A DNA stretch of 6,034 nt from Lachnospiraceae bacterium (lineage in GTDB: Bacteria > Bacillota > Clostridia > Lachnospirales > Lachnospiraceae). The stretch spans positions 1 to 6,034 of the forward strand of contig JAAVAG010000083.1 in NCBI GenBank assembly GCA_014804185.1. The letters run 5' to 3'. The notes under the pieces were generated by a model. The model saw only the letters and a list, made by a program, of their open reading frames with translations, was not told where the DNA came from and ran no database searches. A program made the position numbers and the translations under genes. Positions 1 through 5,167 of the stretch are shown here, piece after piece; position 1 is the first letter of the stretch, and the number at the start of each line of letters is the position of its first letter.

Positions 1-1
1 G

Positions 2-460
2 GGGGAAAATCCGTTTGTCATATTTTGTATGCAGGGAGATGAAGAGGAGGTTTATATTTCTACGACTGCTATCCAATCTCCATCCGGAAGCGGTCAATGG
101 GAAGCAGTTAGATATTCCTGTTTAGACGGTTATATCGAAATGGTAAACTTTTCGCTGCTTACCAGGCAGGATGCGGATACTTATGACGAAGAAACATATG
201 GCGGAAGGTTTTATGGCCTTATTGACTATTGGATGAAATGGATTTGCTTTTCTGAGATATATCATCCTGATGCACCGCAGAACGATGCTATATATGTCAT
301 TGATGCTATTGCGTTTTCATATGAAGGTGTTCAGGATGACATGGACGATGTTCTTGCAGGCATGGTAGAAACTTTTGAACGTCTTGGAGCCACCAGTGTG
401 GAGGAAATACCTGTTGAAGAGGCTCTTGAAAGATGTAACGTAGTGGTTTCTGAAGAATGA
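2..460 (+). CDS. C-terminal part of an unrecognised acidic protein (5' end outside window)
   Basis: I do not recognise this protein. The frame is open from base 2 to the stop at 458-460, giving 152 visible residues. The first ATG, at 29, has no ribosome binding site in front of it (the sequence there is CATATTTTGT), and the codons before it read GENPFVIFC, so the gene most likely starts outside the window. The visible part is acidic and rich in aromatic residues (FYGLIDYWMKWICF), with no long hydrophobic segment. It ends in an acidic helix-like stretch (DDMDDVLAGMVETFERLG) and a Glu-rich tail. That tail loosely resembles the end of small secreted or lipoprotein domains of Firmicutes, but this is a weak impression. 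It is followed after 98 bp by the deacetylase gene on the same strand. No terminator is visible between them, so co-transcription is possible. Confidence 0.6.
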   Translation, partial: GENPFVIFCMQGDEEEVYISTTAIQSPSGSGQWEAVRYSCLDGYIEMVNFSLLTRQDADTYDEETYGGRFYGLIDYWMKWICFSEIYHPDAPQNDAIYVIDAIAFSYEGVQDDMDDVLAGMVETFERLGATSVEEIPVEEALERCNVVVSEE

Positions 461-475
461 TTGATTTTTTGGTGA

Positions 476-491
476 CATAATAATTATTGTG
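476..491. repeat. AT-rich palindrome upstream of the deacetylase gene
   Basis: The core AATAATTATT (479-488) is a perfect 10-bp palindrome. The next pair (478/489) mismatches, and the two outer pairs (CA at 476-477, TG at 490-491) match again. It lies 68 bp before the deacetylase start, in the only gap where that gene's promoter could be. It could be an operator or part of an AT-rich promoter. I could not fit a good -35/-10 pair around it. AT-rich palindromes also arise by chance. Confidence 0.3.
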
Positions 492-558
492 AAGCTGGTT
501 TTGCAAAAATACACCAGGTGAAGAAAGAAATAAAGCGCCGGAAGAGAAGAGGATAGAA

Positions 559-1590
559 ATGAAAAAATTTTATAAGGGTTTTGCTGTTGCTTTTGCGGCC
601 GCGGCCATGATTATGCTTGGCGGTTCTGTGAATGTTTCCGCAGCAGGGGTGAAGGATGTTTTTGATGCAGAATATTATGCGGATTCCTATGAGGATCTGA
701 AAGCGGCGTTTGGTTACAATGAAGCGGCACTGTACAACCATTATATAACCTTTGGTTTGACGGAGGGAAGATGCGCCAGCCCGGTATTTGATGTAGTGGA
801 GTACCGCAGGAGCTATCAGGATTTGGAGGAGGTTTTCGGAGATAACTGGGATGCTTATGTAGATCATTATATGAACTTTGGGATGGCAGAGGGCAGGACC
901 GCAGGGGTCACCCGGAATGCAGATTCCTTTGCCGATCAGACGCAAGAGCAGCAGGTGAATCCGGGAAATAAAGTCGTATACCTGACGTTTGACGACGGTC
1001 CGGGACGATACACACAGAAGATTCTGGACATTCTGGATAAATATGACGTCAAGGCTACTTTCTTTGTAACGAATCAATATCCGAAGTATCAGAATCTGAT
1101 CGCGGAGGAGTATAATAGAGGGCATACCGTAGCCATACACAGCTATTCCCATGATTACAGCAGGATTTACCGGAGTGAAGAAGCTTTTTATTCGGATATA
1201 GAAGCGATGAATGATATCTGTGAAGAACTGACGGGAACCCGTGCCACGATCATACGTTTTCCGGGAGGAAGTTCTAATACCGTCAGCAGAAATTATTGTT
1301 CGGGGATCATGAGCGCACTTACAAGATCGACAGCTTCCATGGGCTATCTTTACGCGGATTGGAATGTGTCCGGCGGAGATGGAGGGGAGACTACATCTAC
1401 GCCCCAGGTTAAGGCGAATGTGATCAATGGTTTGAAGAAGAAAAATGTATCCGTTGTTTTGCTGCATGATACGAAAGGCTTCAGCGTGAATGCGGTGGAA
1501 GATATCATTGTATGGGGACTTGCCAACGGATATACTTTTCTTCCGATGGACGATACTTCGCCGATGGCGCATCACGGCGTGAATAACTGA
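559..1590 (+). CDS. Secreted polysaccharide deacetylase (NodB homology domain) with two N-terminal repeats
   Basis: This is an extracellular carbohydrate esterase family 4 enzyme, which removes acetyl groups from N-acetylated sugars. Peptidoglycan is the likely substrate in a Gram-positive bacterium, but the substrate is inferred. The 343 residues begin with a signal peptide (basic MKK-FYK, hydrophobic run, likely cleavage after V-S-A at residue 28). Two 37-residue repeats follow (35-71 and 77-113), both of the form FD-x3-Y...DL...FG...HY-x2-FG-x2-EGR, and they may bind the cell wall. The NodB domain spans about 138-332. All five family motifs are visible: TFDDGP (143-148, with the base and metal-binding aspartates D145 and D146), HSYSH (194-198, the metal-binding histidines), RFPGG (233-237), DW (267-268) and LLHD (301-304). 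The enzyme therefore looks intact. The start has GAAGAGG (546-552) six bases upstream. No sortase motif or membrane anchor is seen at the C-terminus. Confidence 0.93.
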   Translation: MKKFYKGFAVAFAAAAMIMLGGSVNVSAAGVKDVFDAEYYADSYEDLKAAFGYNEAALYNHYITFGLTEGRCASPVFDVVEYRRSYQDLEEVFGDNWDAYVDHYMNFGMAEGRTAGVTRNADSFADQTQEQQVNPGNKVVYLTFDDGPGRYTQKILDILDKYDVKATFFVTNQYPKYQNLIAEEYNRGHTVAIHSYSHDYSRIYRSEEAFYSDIEAMNDICEELTGTRATIIRFPGGSSNTVSRNYCSGIMSALTRSTASMGYLYADWNVSGGDGGETTSTPQVKANVINGLKKKNVSVVLLHDTKGFSVNAVEDIIVWGLANGYTFLPMDDTSPMAHHGVNN

Positions 1591-1603
1591 CATATTCATT
1601 TGA

Positions 1604-1621
1604 GCGGGCTGTTCAGCCCGC
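1604..1621 (+). terminator. GC-rich hairpin after the deacetylase gene, terminator-like but without a T-tract
   Basis: GCGGGCT (1604-1610) pairs perfectly with AGCCCGC (1615-1621) around a GTTC loop, 13 bases after the stop codon. The position and stem suit an intrinsic terminator, but the following bases (CATCACCCGG) contain no T-run. It may therefore be a degraded terminator, one cut off from its T-tract by the rearrangements just downstream, or an mRNA 3'-end stabiliser. Confidence 0.45.
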
Positions 1622-1633
1622 CATCACCCGGGA

Positions 1634-1741
1634 TTACGCCATTGGTAGTACGAGAACAAATGCCATCAGATCTGTGTCAATCCCTGCATAGATTTCAGGC
1701 GTAGAACAATCTACATGTCCAAGGAAATCACGTATATAAAT
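1634..1741 (-). pseudogene. C-terminal remnant of a tyrosine recombinase/integrase
   Basis: Read on the minus strand from about 1738, the translation contains YIRDFLGHVDCSTPEIYA and then a short tail to a TAA at 1634-1636. This matches the last part of the catalytic domain of phage/ICE-type tyrosine recombinases, which commonly reads IRD-x-LGH-x4-TTEIYA. It includes the LGH histidine region and the tyrosine nucleophile (the Y of EIYA). Nothing upstream on this strand encodes the Arg-containing earlier motifs or the core-binding domain. The frame only runs back to an ATG at 1775-1777, inside sequence that belongs to a different fragment on the other strand. The end also departs from the usual lysine- and glutamate-rich helix (VLVLPMA instead). 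It is a dead fragment left by a mobile element. Confidence 0.65.
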
Positions 1742-1742
1742 A

Positions 1743-1934
1743 TATGCAGATAATAAAATTGCTTTCTTTTCTGTCATTATAGGCTATATAGGCAATACAC
1801 AATCAGATGAACTGAATCAATATGCAGAAAAATGTTATAAAGCGAACAACATTTCATTCTTTACCGTTATTGTTCCTTATATGACAGAAAATGAAAAGCA
1901 GGATTGGATAACAAAAGTTCAGGCAGAAAATAAA
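1743..1934 (+). pseudogene. Fragment of a repeat-containing protein (two ~31-residue units)
   Basis: The plus-strand frame, open from 1740 to a TAG at 1995-1997, encodes two similar units. The first contains IAFFSVIIGYI and the second ISFFTVIVPYM. They are 31 residues (93 bp) apart, each followed by an acidic/amphipathic helix, and the second ends QDWITKVQAENK. There is no start codon with a ribosome binding site: an in-frame stop (1737-1739) lies directly upstream, and the similarity to the repeat ends around 1934. It is an internal piece of a larger protein. Similar FF-x-V-x3-YM...W repeats occur, as far as I recall, in regulatory or M56-peptidase-like proteins of gut Firmicutes, but I cannot confirm the family. 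It is inserted between two minus-strand scraps. Confidence 0.4.
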
Positions 1935-2022
1935 TTCCACCTGTTCCGGCATTTTCCAAGACATCTGCAATGCTTTTCAAAAATTCGGCGTTCATAGAGA
2001 TATTGATCTTCCGTAATTCCAT
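1867..2022 (-). pseudogene. Short minus-strand coding scrap, unrecognised (51 codons)
   Basis: A minus-strand frame starts at ATG 2020-2022 and stops at 1867-1869. The first ~27 residues (MELRKINIS, then MNAEFLKSIADVLENAG) look like natural protein with an amphipathic helix. A weak AGGAA (2030-2034 read on the minus strand) lies 7-8 bases upstream. The remainder (from about GGIYFL) reads antisense into the plus-strand repeat fragment and is probably not native. I take it as the start of a small gene cut off by a junction near 1935. It could be a tiny intact gene, but I see no family match. Confidence 0.3.
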
Positions 2023-2069
2023 GACCCATAAATTCCTGTGTAAAAATGGTAGGATTTTTTGCCATAACG

Positions 2070-2078
2070 TGATATACT
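2070..2078 (+). promoter_or_regulatory. Candidate extended -10 promoter for the DUF308-rpe unit
   Basis: TGA directly followed by TATACT (2073-2078) fits an extended -10 element (TG-n-TATAAT, 5 of 6 in the hexamer). It lies 37 bp before the DUF308 start. No good -35 hexamer is found 16-18 bp upstream, which is common for extended -10 promoters. It sits at the right edge of the mobile-element scar. Confidence 0.45.
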
Positions 2079-2104
2079 CTTTTGTAAGAAACGAATGATT
2101 GAAC

Positions 2105-2110
2105 AGGAGG
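2105..2110 (+). promoter_or_regulatory. Ribosome binding site that decides the DUF308 start
   Basis: A perfect AGGAGG is followed five bases later by ATG at 2116. An in-frame ATG at 2095 lies upstream of this site and lacks its own ribosome binding site, so the shorter start is chosen. Confidence 0.8.
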
Positions 2111-2115
2111 AGCGT

Positions 2116-2715
2116 ATGAAACTGTTAAGAGAAATGAAATGGCAATCCCTGATCGGTTCTGCGATCTATATCATTATGGGAATCGTCCTGCTGGTGTTTC
2201 CGGAGAACGTGATGCCCGCTCTCTGCTATGTAGTGGGGATTGTCGGCGTGGTGATCGGTGTCTTTACCGTGCTGGCTTATCTGTTCCGGGATGTGCAGAA
2301 AAATTATTACCGGAACGATTTTACTGTGGGCATGGTGGAGATCCTTCTGGGGGCATTTGTGCTGTATAAGGCATCGGAGGTTGGTGAACTGATTATGGCG
2401 ATCATGGGTATTCTGGTGGTGCTCAGCGGAATCGGCAAGCTGCAGAACTGCATTGATGTGCGCCGCATGAACTATGGCACGGGGCTGGTATTTTTTATCC
2501 TGGCGGTGATTAATATTGCGTTTGGCGTCGTGCTGATCGTGGATCCTTTCGGCGCGGCGAGAGTGCTTGCCATGGTGATCGGAGCGGGGCTGGTGTTCAG
2601 CGGTGTTACGGATGCGGTGGCCACACTGTACATGTCCAAGAAAGTCAAAAATTTTGTCAGTACGGTTGCGGTGATGGATCAGGAATTCCGTGAGGTGAAA
2701 CCGGGCGACGAATAA
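2116..2715 (+). CDS. DUF308 (HdeD-like) six-helix membrane protein
   Basis: This is a small integral membrane protein of the DUF308/HdeD type. The family is named after an E. coli acid-resistance protein, and its molecular function is unknown. The 199 residues show about six hydrophobic segments (roughly 9-28, 34-57, 69-85, 88-107, 120-141 and 147-170). They form helix pairs with Pro- and Gly-rich turns such as LVFPENVMPAL and LIVDPFGAARV, the repeated pattern of the family. A short hydrophilic C-terminal tail (about 174-199) is probably cytoplasmic. The start at 2116 is preferred over 2095 because a perfect AGGAGG precedes it. The stop is 53 bp before rpe on the same strand, so the two are likely co-transcribed from the promoter near 2075. 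No functional link with rpe is evident. Confidence 0.85.
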   Translation: MKLLREMKWQSLIGSAIYIIMGIVLLVFPENVMPALCYVVGIVGVVIGVFTVLAYLFRDVQKNYYRNDFTVGMVEILLGAFVLYKASEVGELIMAIMGILVVLSGIGKLQNCIDVRRMNYGTGLVFFILAVINIAFGVVLIVDPFGAARVLAMVIGAGLVFSGVTDAVATLYMSKKVKNFVSTVAVMDQEFREVKPGDE

Positions 2716-2737
2716 CCAAATTATGCGGGAGGATCGG

Positions 2738-2758
2738 CTGCCCGCCGGAGGCGGGCAG
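2738..2758 (+). promoter_or_regulatory. Strong hairpin overlapping the rpe ribosome binding site
   Basis: CTGCCCGCC (2738-2746) pairs perfectly with GGCGGGCAG (2750-2758) around a GGA loop, a 9-bp GC-rich stem. The rpe Shine-Dalgarno AGGAG (2757-2761) begins in the last two bases of the stem, seven bases before the ATG. No T-run follows, so it is not a standard terminator. It could lower or tune rpe translation, or protect mRNA ends in a dicistronic transcript. Confidence 0.55.
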
Positions 2759-2768
2759 GAGTATAGTC

Positions 2769-3422
2769 ATGAACATTTTATCTCCATCCATTTTAGCGGC
2801 GGATTTTGCCAGGCTGGGAGAACAGATCCGCATGGCGGATGAGGCGGGAGCGCAGTATATTCATATCGACGTGATGGACGGCATGTTTGTGCCGTCCATA
2901 TCCTATGGAATGCCCGTGATCCGCTCGGTCCGTCCGGTGACGGATAAGTTGTTTGACGTGCATCTAATGATCTGCCGTCCGGAGCGGTATATTGATGATT
3001 TTGCGGACTGCGGAGCGGATATCATCACTTTTCATGTGGAAGCGACGGAGCATGTGGCGGAAACAGTGGATAAAATCCATGCCAGAGGAAAGAAAGCCGG
3101 CATTGCCATAAAGCCCGGTACGCCTGTGGAGGCTGCAGTGCCCTGGCTTGATCGGATCGATATGATCCTTGTGATGACGGTGGAACCCGGGTTTGGGGGG
3201 CAGGAATATATACAGGCTTGTACGGAAAAAGTCCGCCTGGCCAGAAAGATGGCGGCGGAATCGGGACGGCATATCGATATCCAGGTGGACGGCGGCATCA
3301 ATAAAGAAAACGTTGGCGTCGTCCTTGAGGCAGGCGCCAACGTGATCGTAGCAGGATCGTCCATATTTGAAAATGACATTGCTGAGAATGTCAGGGATTT
3401 TCTGGCCTGCATGGCCAGATAA
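2769..3422 (+). CDS. rpe: Ribulose-phosphate 3-epimerase
   Basis: This cytoplasmic enzyme interconverts D-ribulose 5-phosphate and D-xylulose 5-phosphate in the pentose phosphate pathway. The 217 residues are the normal family length and form a TIM barrel using a divalent metal ion. Visible signatures are SPSILAADF (5-13), HIDVMDGMFVPS (32-43, with metal ligands H32 and D34, D34 being the catalytic base), DVHLM (63-67, metal ligand H65), VEPGFGGQ (138-145), DGGI (174-177, with the catalytic D174) and the phosphate-binding AGSSIF (195-200). One small departure is FVPSISYG, where most members read FVPNITFG. The Shine-Dalgarno AGGAG lies seven bases upstream and partly inside a hairpin. In many Firmicutes rpe lies next to the stp-prkC-rsgA genes. 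Here it follows a DUF308 gene instead, so this may be a relocated or second copy, which cannot be tested from the window. It converges on the degV gene. Confidence 0.95.
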   Translation: MNILSPSILAADFARLGEQIRMADEAGAQYIHIDVMDGMFVPSISYGMPVIRSVRPVTDKLFDVHLMICRPERYIDDFADCGADIITFHVEATEHVAETVDKIHARGKKAGIAIKPGTPVEAAVPWLDRIDMILVMTVEPGFGGQEYIQACTEKVRLARKMAAESGRHIDIQVDGGINKENVGVVLEAGANVIVAGSSIFENDIAENVRDFLACMAR

Positions 3423-3459
3423 AATGCCCTGCACTGTACGGCTGGGTAAAATGCCCTGC
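3420..3459. repeat. 27-bp-period direct repeat at the end of rpe
   Basis: TAAAATGCCCTGC occurs at 3420-3432 and again, identically, at 3447-3459. The first copy contains the rpe stop codon. The bases after each copy are partly alike (CGGCTGGG versus CGGGCGGA), which suggests an old tandem duplication filling most of the 57-bp gap between rpe and the convergent degV gene. No convincing terminator hairpin is visible for either gene. Confidence 0.6.
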
Positions 3460-3479
3460 GGCAGTCGGGCGGATGTACA

Positions 3480-4385
3480 TCAGGCTCTGGCGTCCCATTT
3501 TTTGATAACGCCGAAACCCAGCGGATAGGGACCAGTATGGACGCTGATGGTGGCGCCGATCTGATAGATGGGCAGCTGCTCTGCCGTAACAGGGTAGCAG
3601 TCTTTCAGGGCATCCAAAGCCAGTCTGCGGAATGATACGGCCTCCTCATAGTCGTAACCGAAACCGATGGCCAGGGAATAATCGGAGACGGAGGCATTGT
3701 TCTCGCGCATATATTCTTTTAAAAGTTCTATCACTCTGTCCATGGATTTTCTGCGGCTGCGTGTGATTCCGGAGGGAAAGATCTCTCCCTCTTTTAACGT
3801 GATCAGGGGCTTGATGCCCAGAACGGAACCGGCCAGGCCGGACAGTTTGCCGATGCGTCCGCCATGTTTTAAATATTCTATATTTCCCACCGTGAAGAAA
3901 ATGCGTCCGGTGGATTTGATGCGCTCCAGTGTTTCCACTGCCTGCGCAAAGGGAACTTTCGCATCCCGCATTTTGAGGGCTTCCAGCACATAGAGTCCCT
4001 GCAGAACCGTGTCCACACAGGAGTCGATCACAGCAATCTGCGCTTTGGGACAGCGCTCCAGAACCATTTCCCGGGCGGTTAAGGCAGACTGCATGGAACC
4101 GCTGAACTTGGTGGTGATGCAGATACAGATGATGTCCTCCCCAGCTTCTGCGGCGGGCAGGAAAACATCCGCGTAGTCCTGTACGGACGGCATGGAAGAT
4201 TTGGGATACACCTTTGGATTCTGTACCATTTCCTCATAAAAATCACGAATACCGATTTCGGCGATCTCTTTCTGATAGTGCTCATCGTCGAAAGATACAT
4301 AAAAGGGTACGACGGTCAGATTTTTTTCCCGCACAAGTTCAGGGGGAAGATCGCAGGAACCGTCTGAAATAATTTGATAACTCAT
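3480..4385 (-). CDS. DegV family fatty-acid-binding protein (FakB-type)
   Basis: Members of this family bind a single fatty acid. The characterised ones (FakB) present it to the kinase FakA, which makes acyl phosphate for membrane lipid synthesis from exogenous fatty acids; that role here is inferred. The 301 residues are complete and of usual length. Recognisable blocks are the N-terminal SDGSCDLP (7-14), KSSMPS (62-67, in place of the more usual TSQPS), TTKFSGSMQSA (91-101, the family's SGT-QSA block), IDSCVDTVLQG (120-130), the hallmark YLKHGGRIGK (171-180) followed by LGIKPLI (189-195), and the C-terminal HTGPYPLGFGV (283-293), which normally closes over the fatty acid head group. The start has GAGG (4391-4394) five bases upstream. 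No fakA-like gene lies in the window. The gene is divergent from the PAP2 phosphatase and has its own promoter. Confidence 0.92.
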   Translation of the reverse strand: MSYQIISDGSCDLPPELVREKNLTVVPFYVSFDDEHYQKEIAEIGIRDFYEEMVQNPKVYPKSSMPSVQDYADVFLPAAEAGEDIICICITTKFSGSMQSALTAREMVLERCPKAQIAVIDSCVDTVLQGLYVLEALKMRDAKVPFAQAVETLERIKSTGRIFFTVGNIEYLKHGGRIGKLSGLAGSVLGIKPLITLKEGEIFPSGITRSRRKSMDRVIELLKEYMRENNASVSDYSLAIGFGYDYEEAVSFRRLALDALKDCYPVTAEQLPIYQIGATISVHTGPYPLGFGVIKKWDARA

Positions 4386-4400
4386 AAATGCCTCATTTCT

Positions 4401-4471
4401 GTGCCGATGGAGTTCTATGTGGCCCGAAAGGCTTCCTGCAGGCGGCAGGACAAAAAGCGTAGCTGCGGCAC
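4401..4471 (-). promoter_or_regulatory. Foldable leader of the degV transcript
   Basis: Between the predicted degV promoter and the ribosome binding site, GTGCCG (4401-4406) pairs with CGGCAC (4466-4471) as an outer stem. Inside it are TCCTGC (4434-4439) with GCAGGA (4445-4450) around a 5-base loop, and a short GCC/GGC pair (4422-4424 and 4430-4432). This gives a branched fold of about 71 bases ending 6 bases before the GAGG site. I do not recognise it as a known riboswitch. It could be a regulatory leader, a small repeat element, or chance pairing. Confidence 0.35.
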
Positions 4472-4484
4472 GTATGTTATGGCT

Positions 4485-4505
4485 ATCATTTTAATACAAA
4501 ATGAT
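4485..4505. promoter_or_regulatory. Perfect 8+8 bp dyad over the degV -10 box (candidate operator)
   Basis: ATCATTTT (4485-4492) and AAAATGAT (4498-4505) are exact reverse complements separated by five bases, AATAC. The dyad covers the proposed degV -10 hexamer (4488-4493) and part of the spacer. This is the expected size and place for a dimeric repressor site. I cannot assign a regulator. Confidence 0.5.
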
Positions 4506-4516
4506 TATGATGTCTA
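4488..4516 (-). promoter_or_regulatory. Promoter for the degV gene
   Basis: On the minus strand, TAGACA (4516-4511, 5 of 6 to the -35 consensus) is followed after exactly 17 bases by TAAAAT (4493-4488, 5 of 6 to the -10 consensus). Transcription would start near 4481, leaving a leader of about 95 bases before the ATG. Confidence 0.65.
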
Positions 4517-4522
4517 CATGTT

Positions 4523-4550
4523 TTGCAAACAAAATTTAAAACATAGTAAT
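4523..4550 (+). promoter_or_regulatory. Candidate promoter for the PAP2 gene
   Basis: TTGCAA (4523-4528) and AGTAAT (4545-4550) are separated by 16 bases, each with 4 of 6 consensus positions, 30 bp before the PAP2 start. It lies back to back with the degV promoter: the two -35 boxes are 6 bp apart. A 7-bp inverted repeat, ATGTTTT (4518-4524) and AAAACAT (4538-4544), lies across it. Confidence 0.35.
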
Positions 4551-4579
4551 GAAAACTACATTTTGGAGGTGTATGCGTT

Positions 4580-5122
4580 ATGGAACTGGAAATCCTGCAC
4601 TGGATTCAGAATCTGCACACGGACTGGCTTGATCCCATCATGATTTTTGTGACGACGCTGGGGGAGGGAGGCATTATCTGGTGCGCGCTGGCGCTGGTGC
4701 TCCTGTTTTTTCCCAAAACGCGCAGGTGCGGCAAACTGATGGTAGCCGTTATGATGTTTTCTTTTCTGCTGGGCAATCTGATCCTGAAAAATATTATAGC
4801 CAGGGGCCGCCCCTTTACGGTGGATACGACGGTAAGCCTGCTGATTAAAGAACCGGGTGAATATTCTTTTCCCTCCGGCCATACTTTGAATGGATTTTCC
4901 GCGGCTACCATGCTGTTTCTGCATTACCGCGGACCCGGCATAGCCGCTTTTGTGCTGGCGGGCATTATCGCCTTTTCCAGAATGTATTTGTTTGTACATT
5001 ATCCCACGGACATTCTGGGAGGTCTGATTCTGGGCGTTGTGGACGCACTGGTGATTTATCTGATAGCCGCCCGCAGATTTCCGGTCGAAAATAAGGCGGG
5101 GCAGACGGCGGGACAGGGCTGA
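4580..5122 (+). CDS. PAP2 superfamily membrane phosphatase
   Basis: This is an integral membrane phosphatase of the PAP2 (type 2 phosphatidic acid phosphatase) superfamily. Bacterial members hydrolyse lipid phosphates such as undecaprenyl pyrophosphate or phosphatidylglycerophosphate, and the substrate here is unknown. The 180 residues carry all three catalytic signatures: K70-x6-R77-P78 (KNIIARGRP), S96-FPSGH-101 with H101, and S133-R134...H140...D144 (SRMYLFVHYPTD). H140 would be the nucleophile. Hydrophobic segments near 17-44, 52-69, 104-114, 119-133 and 145-163 fit the five- to six-helix fold. The C-terminal tail is polar. GGAGG (4565-4569) lies ten bases before the chosen ATG. An earlier ATG at 4573 is out of frame and soon stops. 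The gene is followed after 45 bp by the next one on the same strand, so an operon is likely. Confidence 0.92.
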   Translation: MELEILHWIQNLHTDWLDPIMIFVTTLGEGGIIWCALALVLLFFPKTRRCGKLMVAVMMFSFLLGNLILKNIIARGRPFTVDTTVSLLIKEPGEYSFPSGHTLNGFSAATMLFLHYRGPGIAAFVLAGIIAFSRMYLFVHYPTDILGGLILGVVDALVIYLIAARRFPVENKAGQTAGQG

Positions 5123-5167
5123 GAAAAGGAAAGCGAAGAGACATTGATTATAGAAAGGAACGGCGGG

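Noticed and set aside
499..508. TTTTGCAAAA palindrome before the deacetylase gene, similar to TTTTGCAAA before the PAP2 gene (4521-4529), as a shared operator
   Set aside because: The match is short and AT-rich, and positions relative to promoters differ. There is not enough to claim a common site.
484..1599. Long open frame on the minus strand (371 codons) opposite the deacetylase gene
   Set aside because: It is a shadow of the deacetylase reading frame. Its translation is rich in Ile, Arg, His and Cys without any family signature, and the plus-strand gene has all its catalytic motifs.
1634..1777. Minus-strand 47-codon frame (ATG at 1777) as an intact small gene
   Set aside because: Only the part from about 1738 onward resembles an integrase. 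The first residues come from antisense of the neighbouring repeat fragment and there is no ribosome binding site.
2964..3434. Minus-strand open frames opposite rpe
   Set aside because: The rpe frame is complete and motif-rich. The opposite frames have no ribosome binding sites or recognisable domains.
4152..4162. GGCGGGCAGGA shared with the rpe upstream hairpin (2750-2760) as an interspersed repeat
   Set aside because: Only 11 bases match, the copy in degV lies in ordinary coding sequence and lacks the other hairpin arm. Chance in GC-rich sequence is enough.
4374..4643. Plus-strand open frame of 89 codons across the degV/PAP2 divergent region
   Set aside because: It overlaps both gene starts, has no ribosome binding site, and its translation looks random. 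The region is better explained by promoters and a leader.
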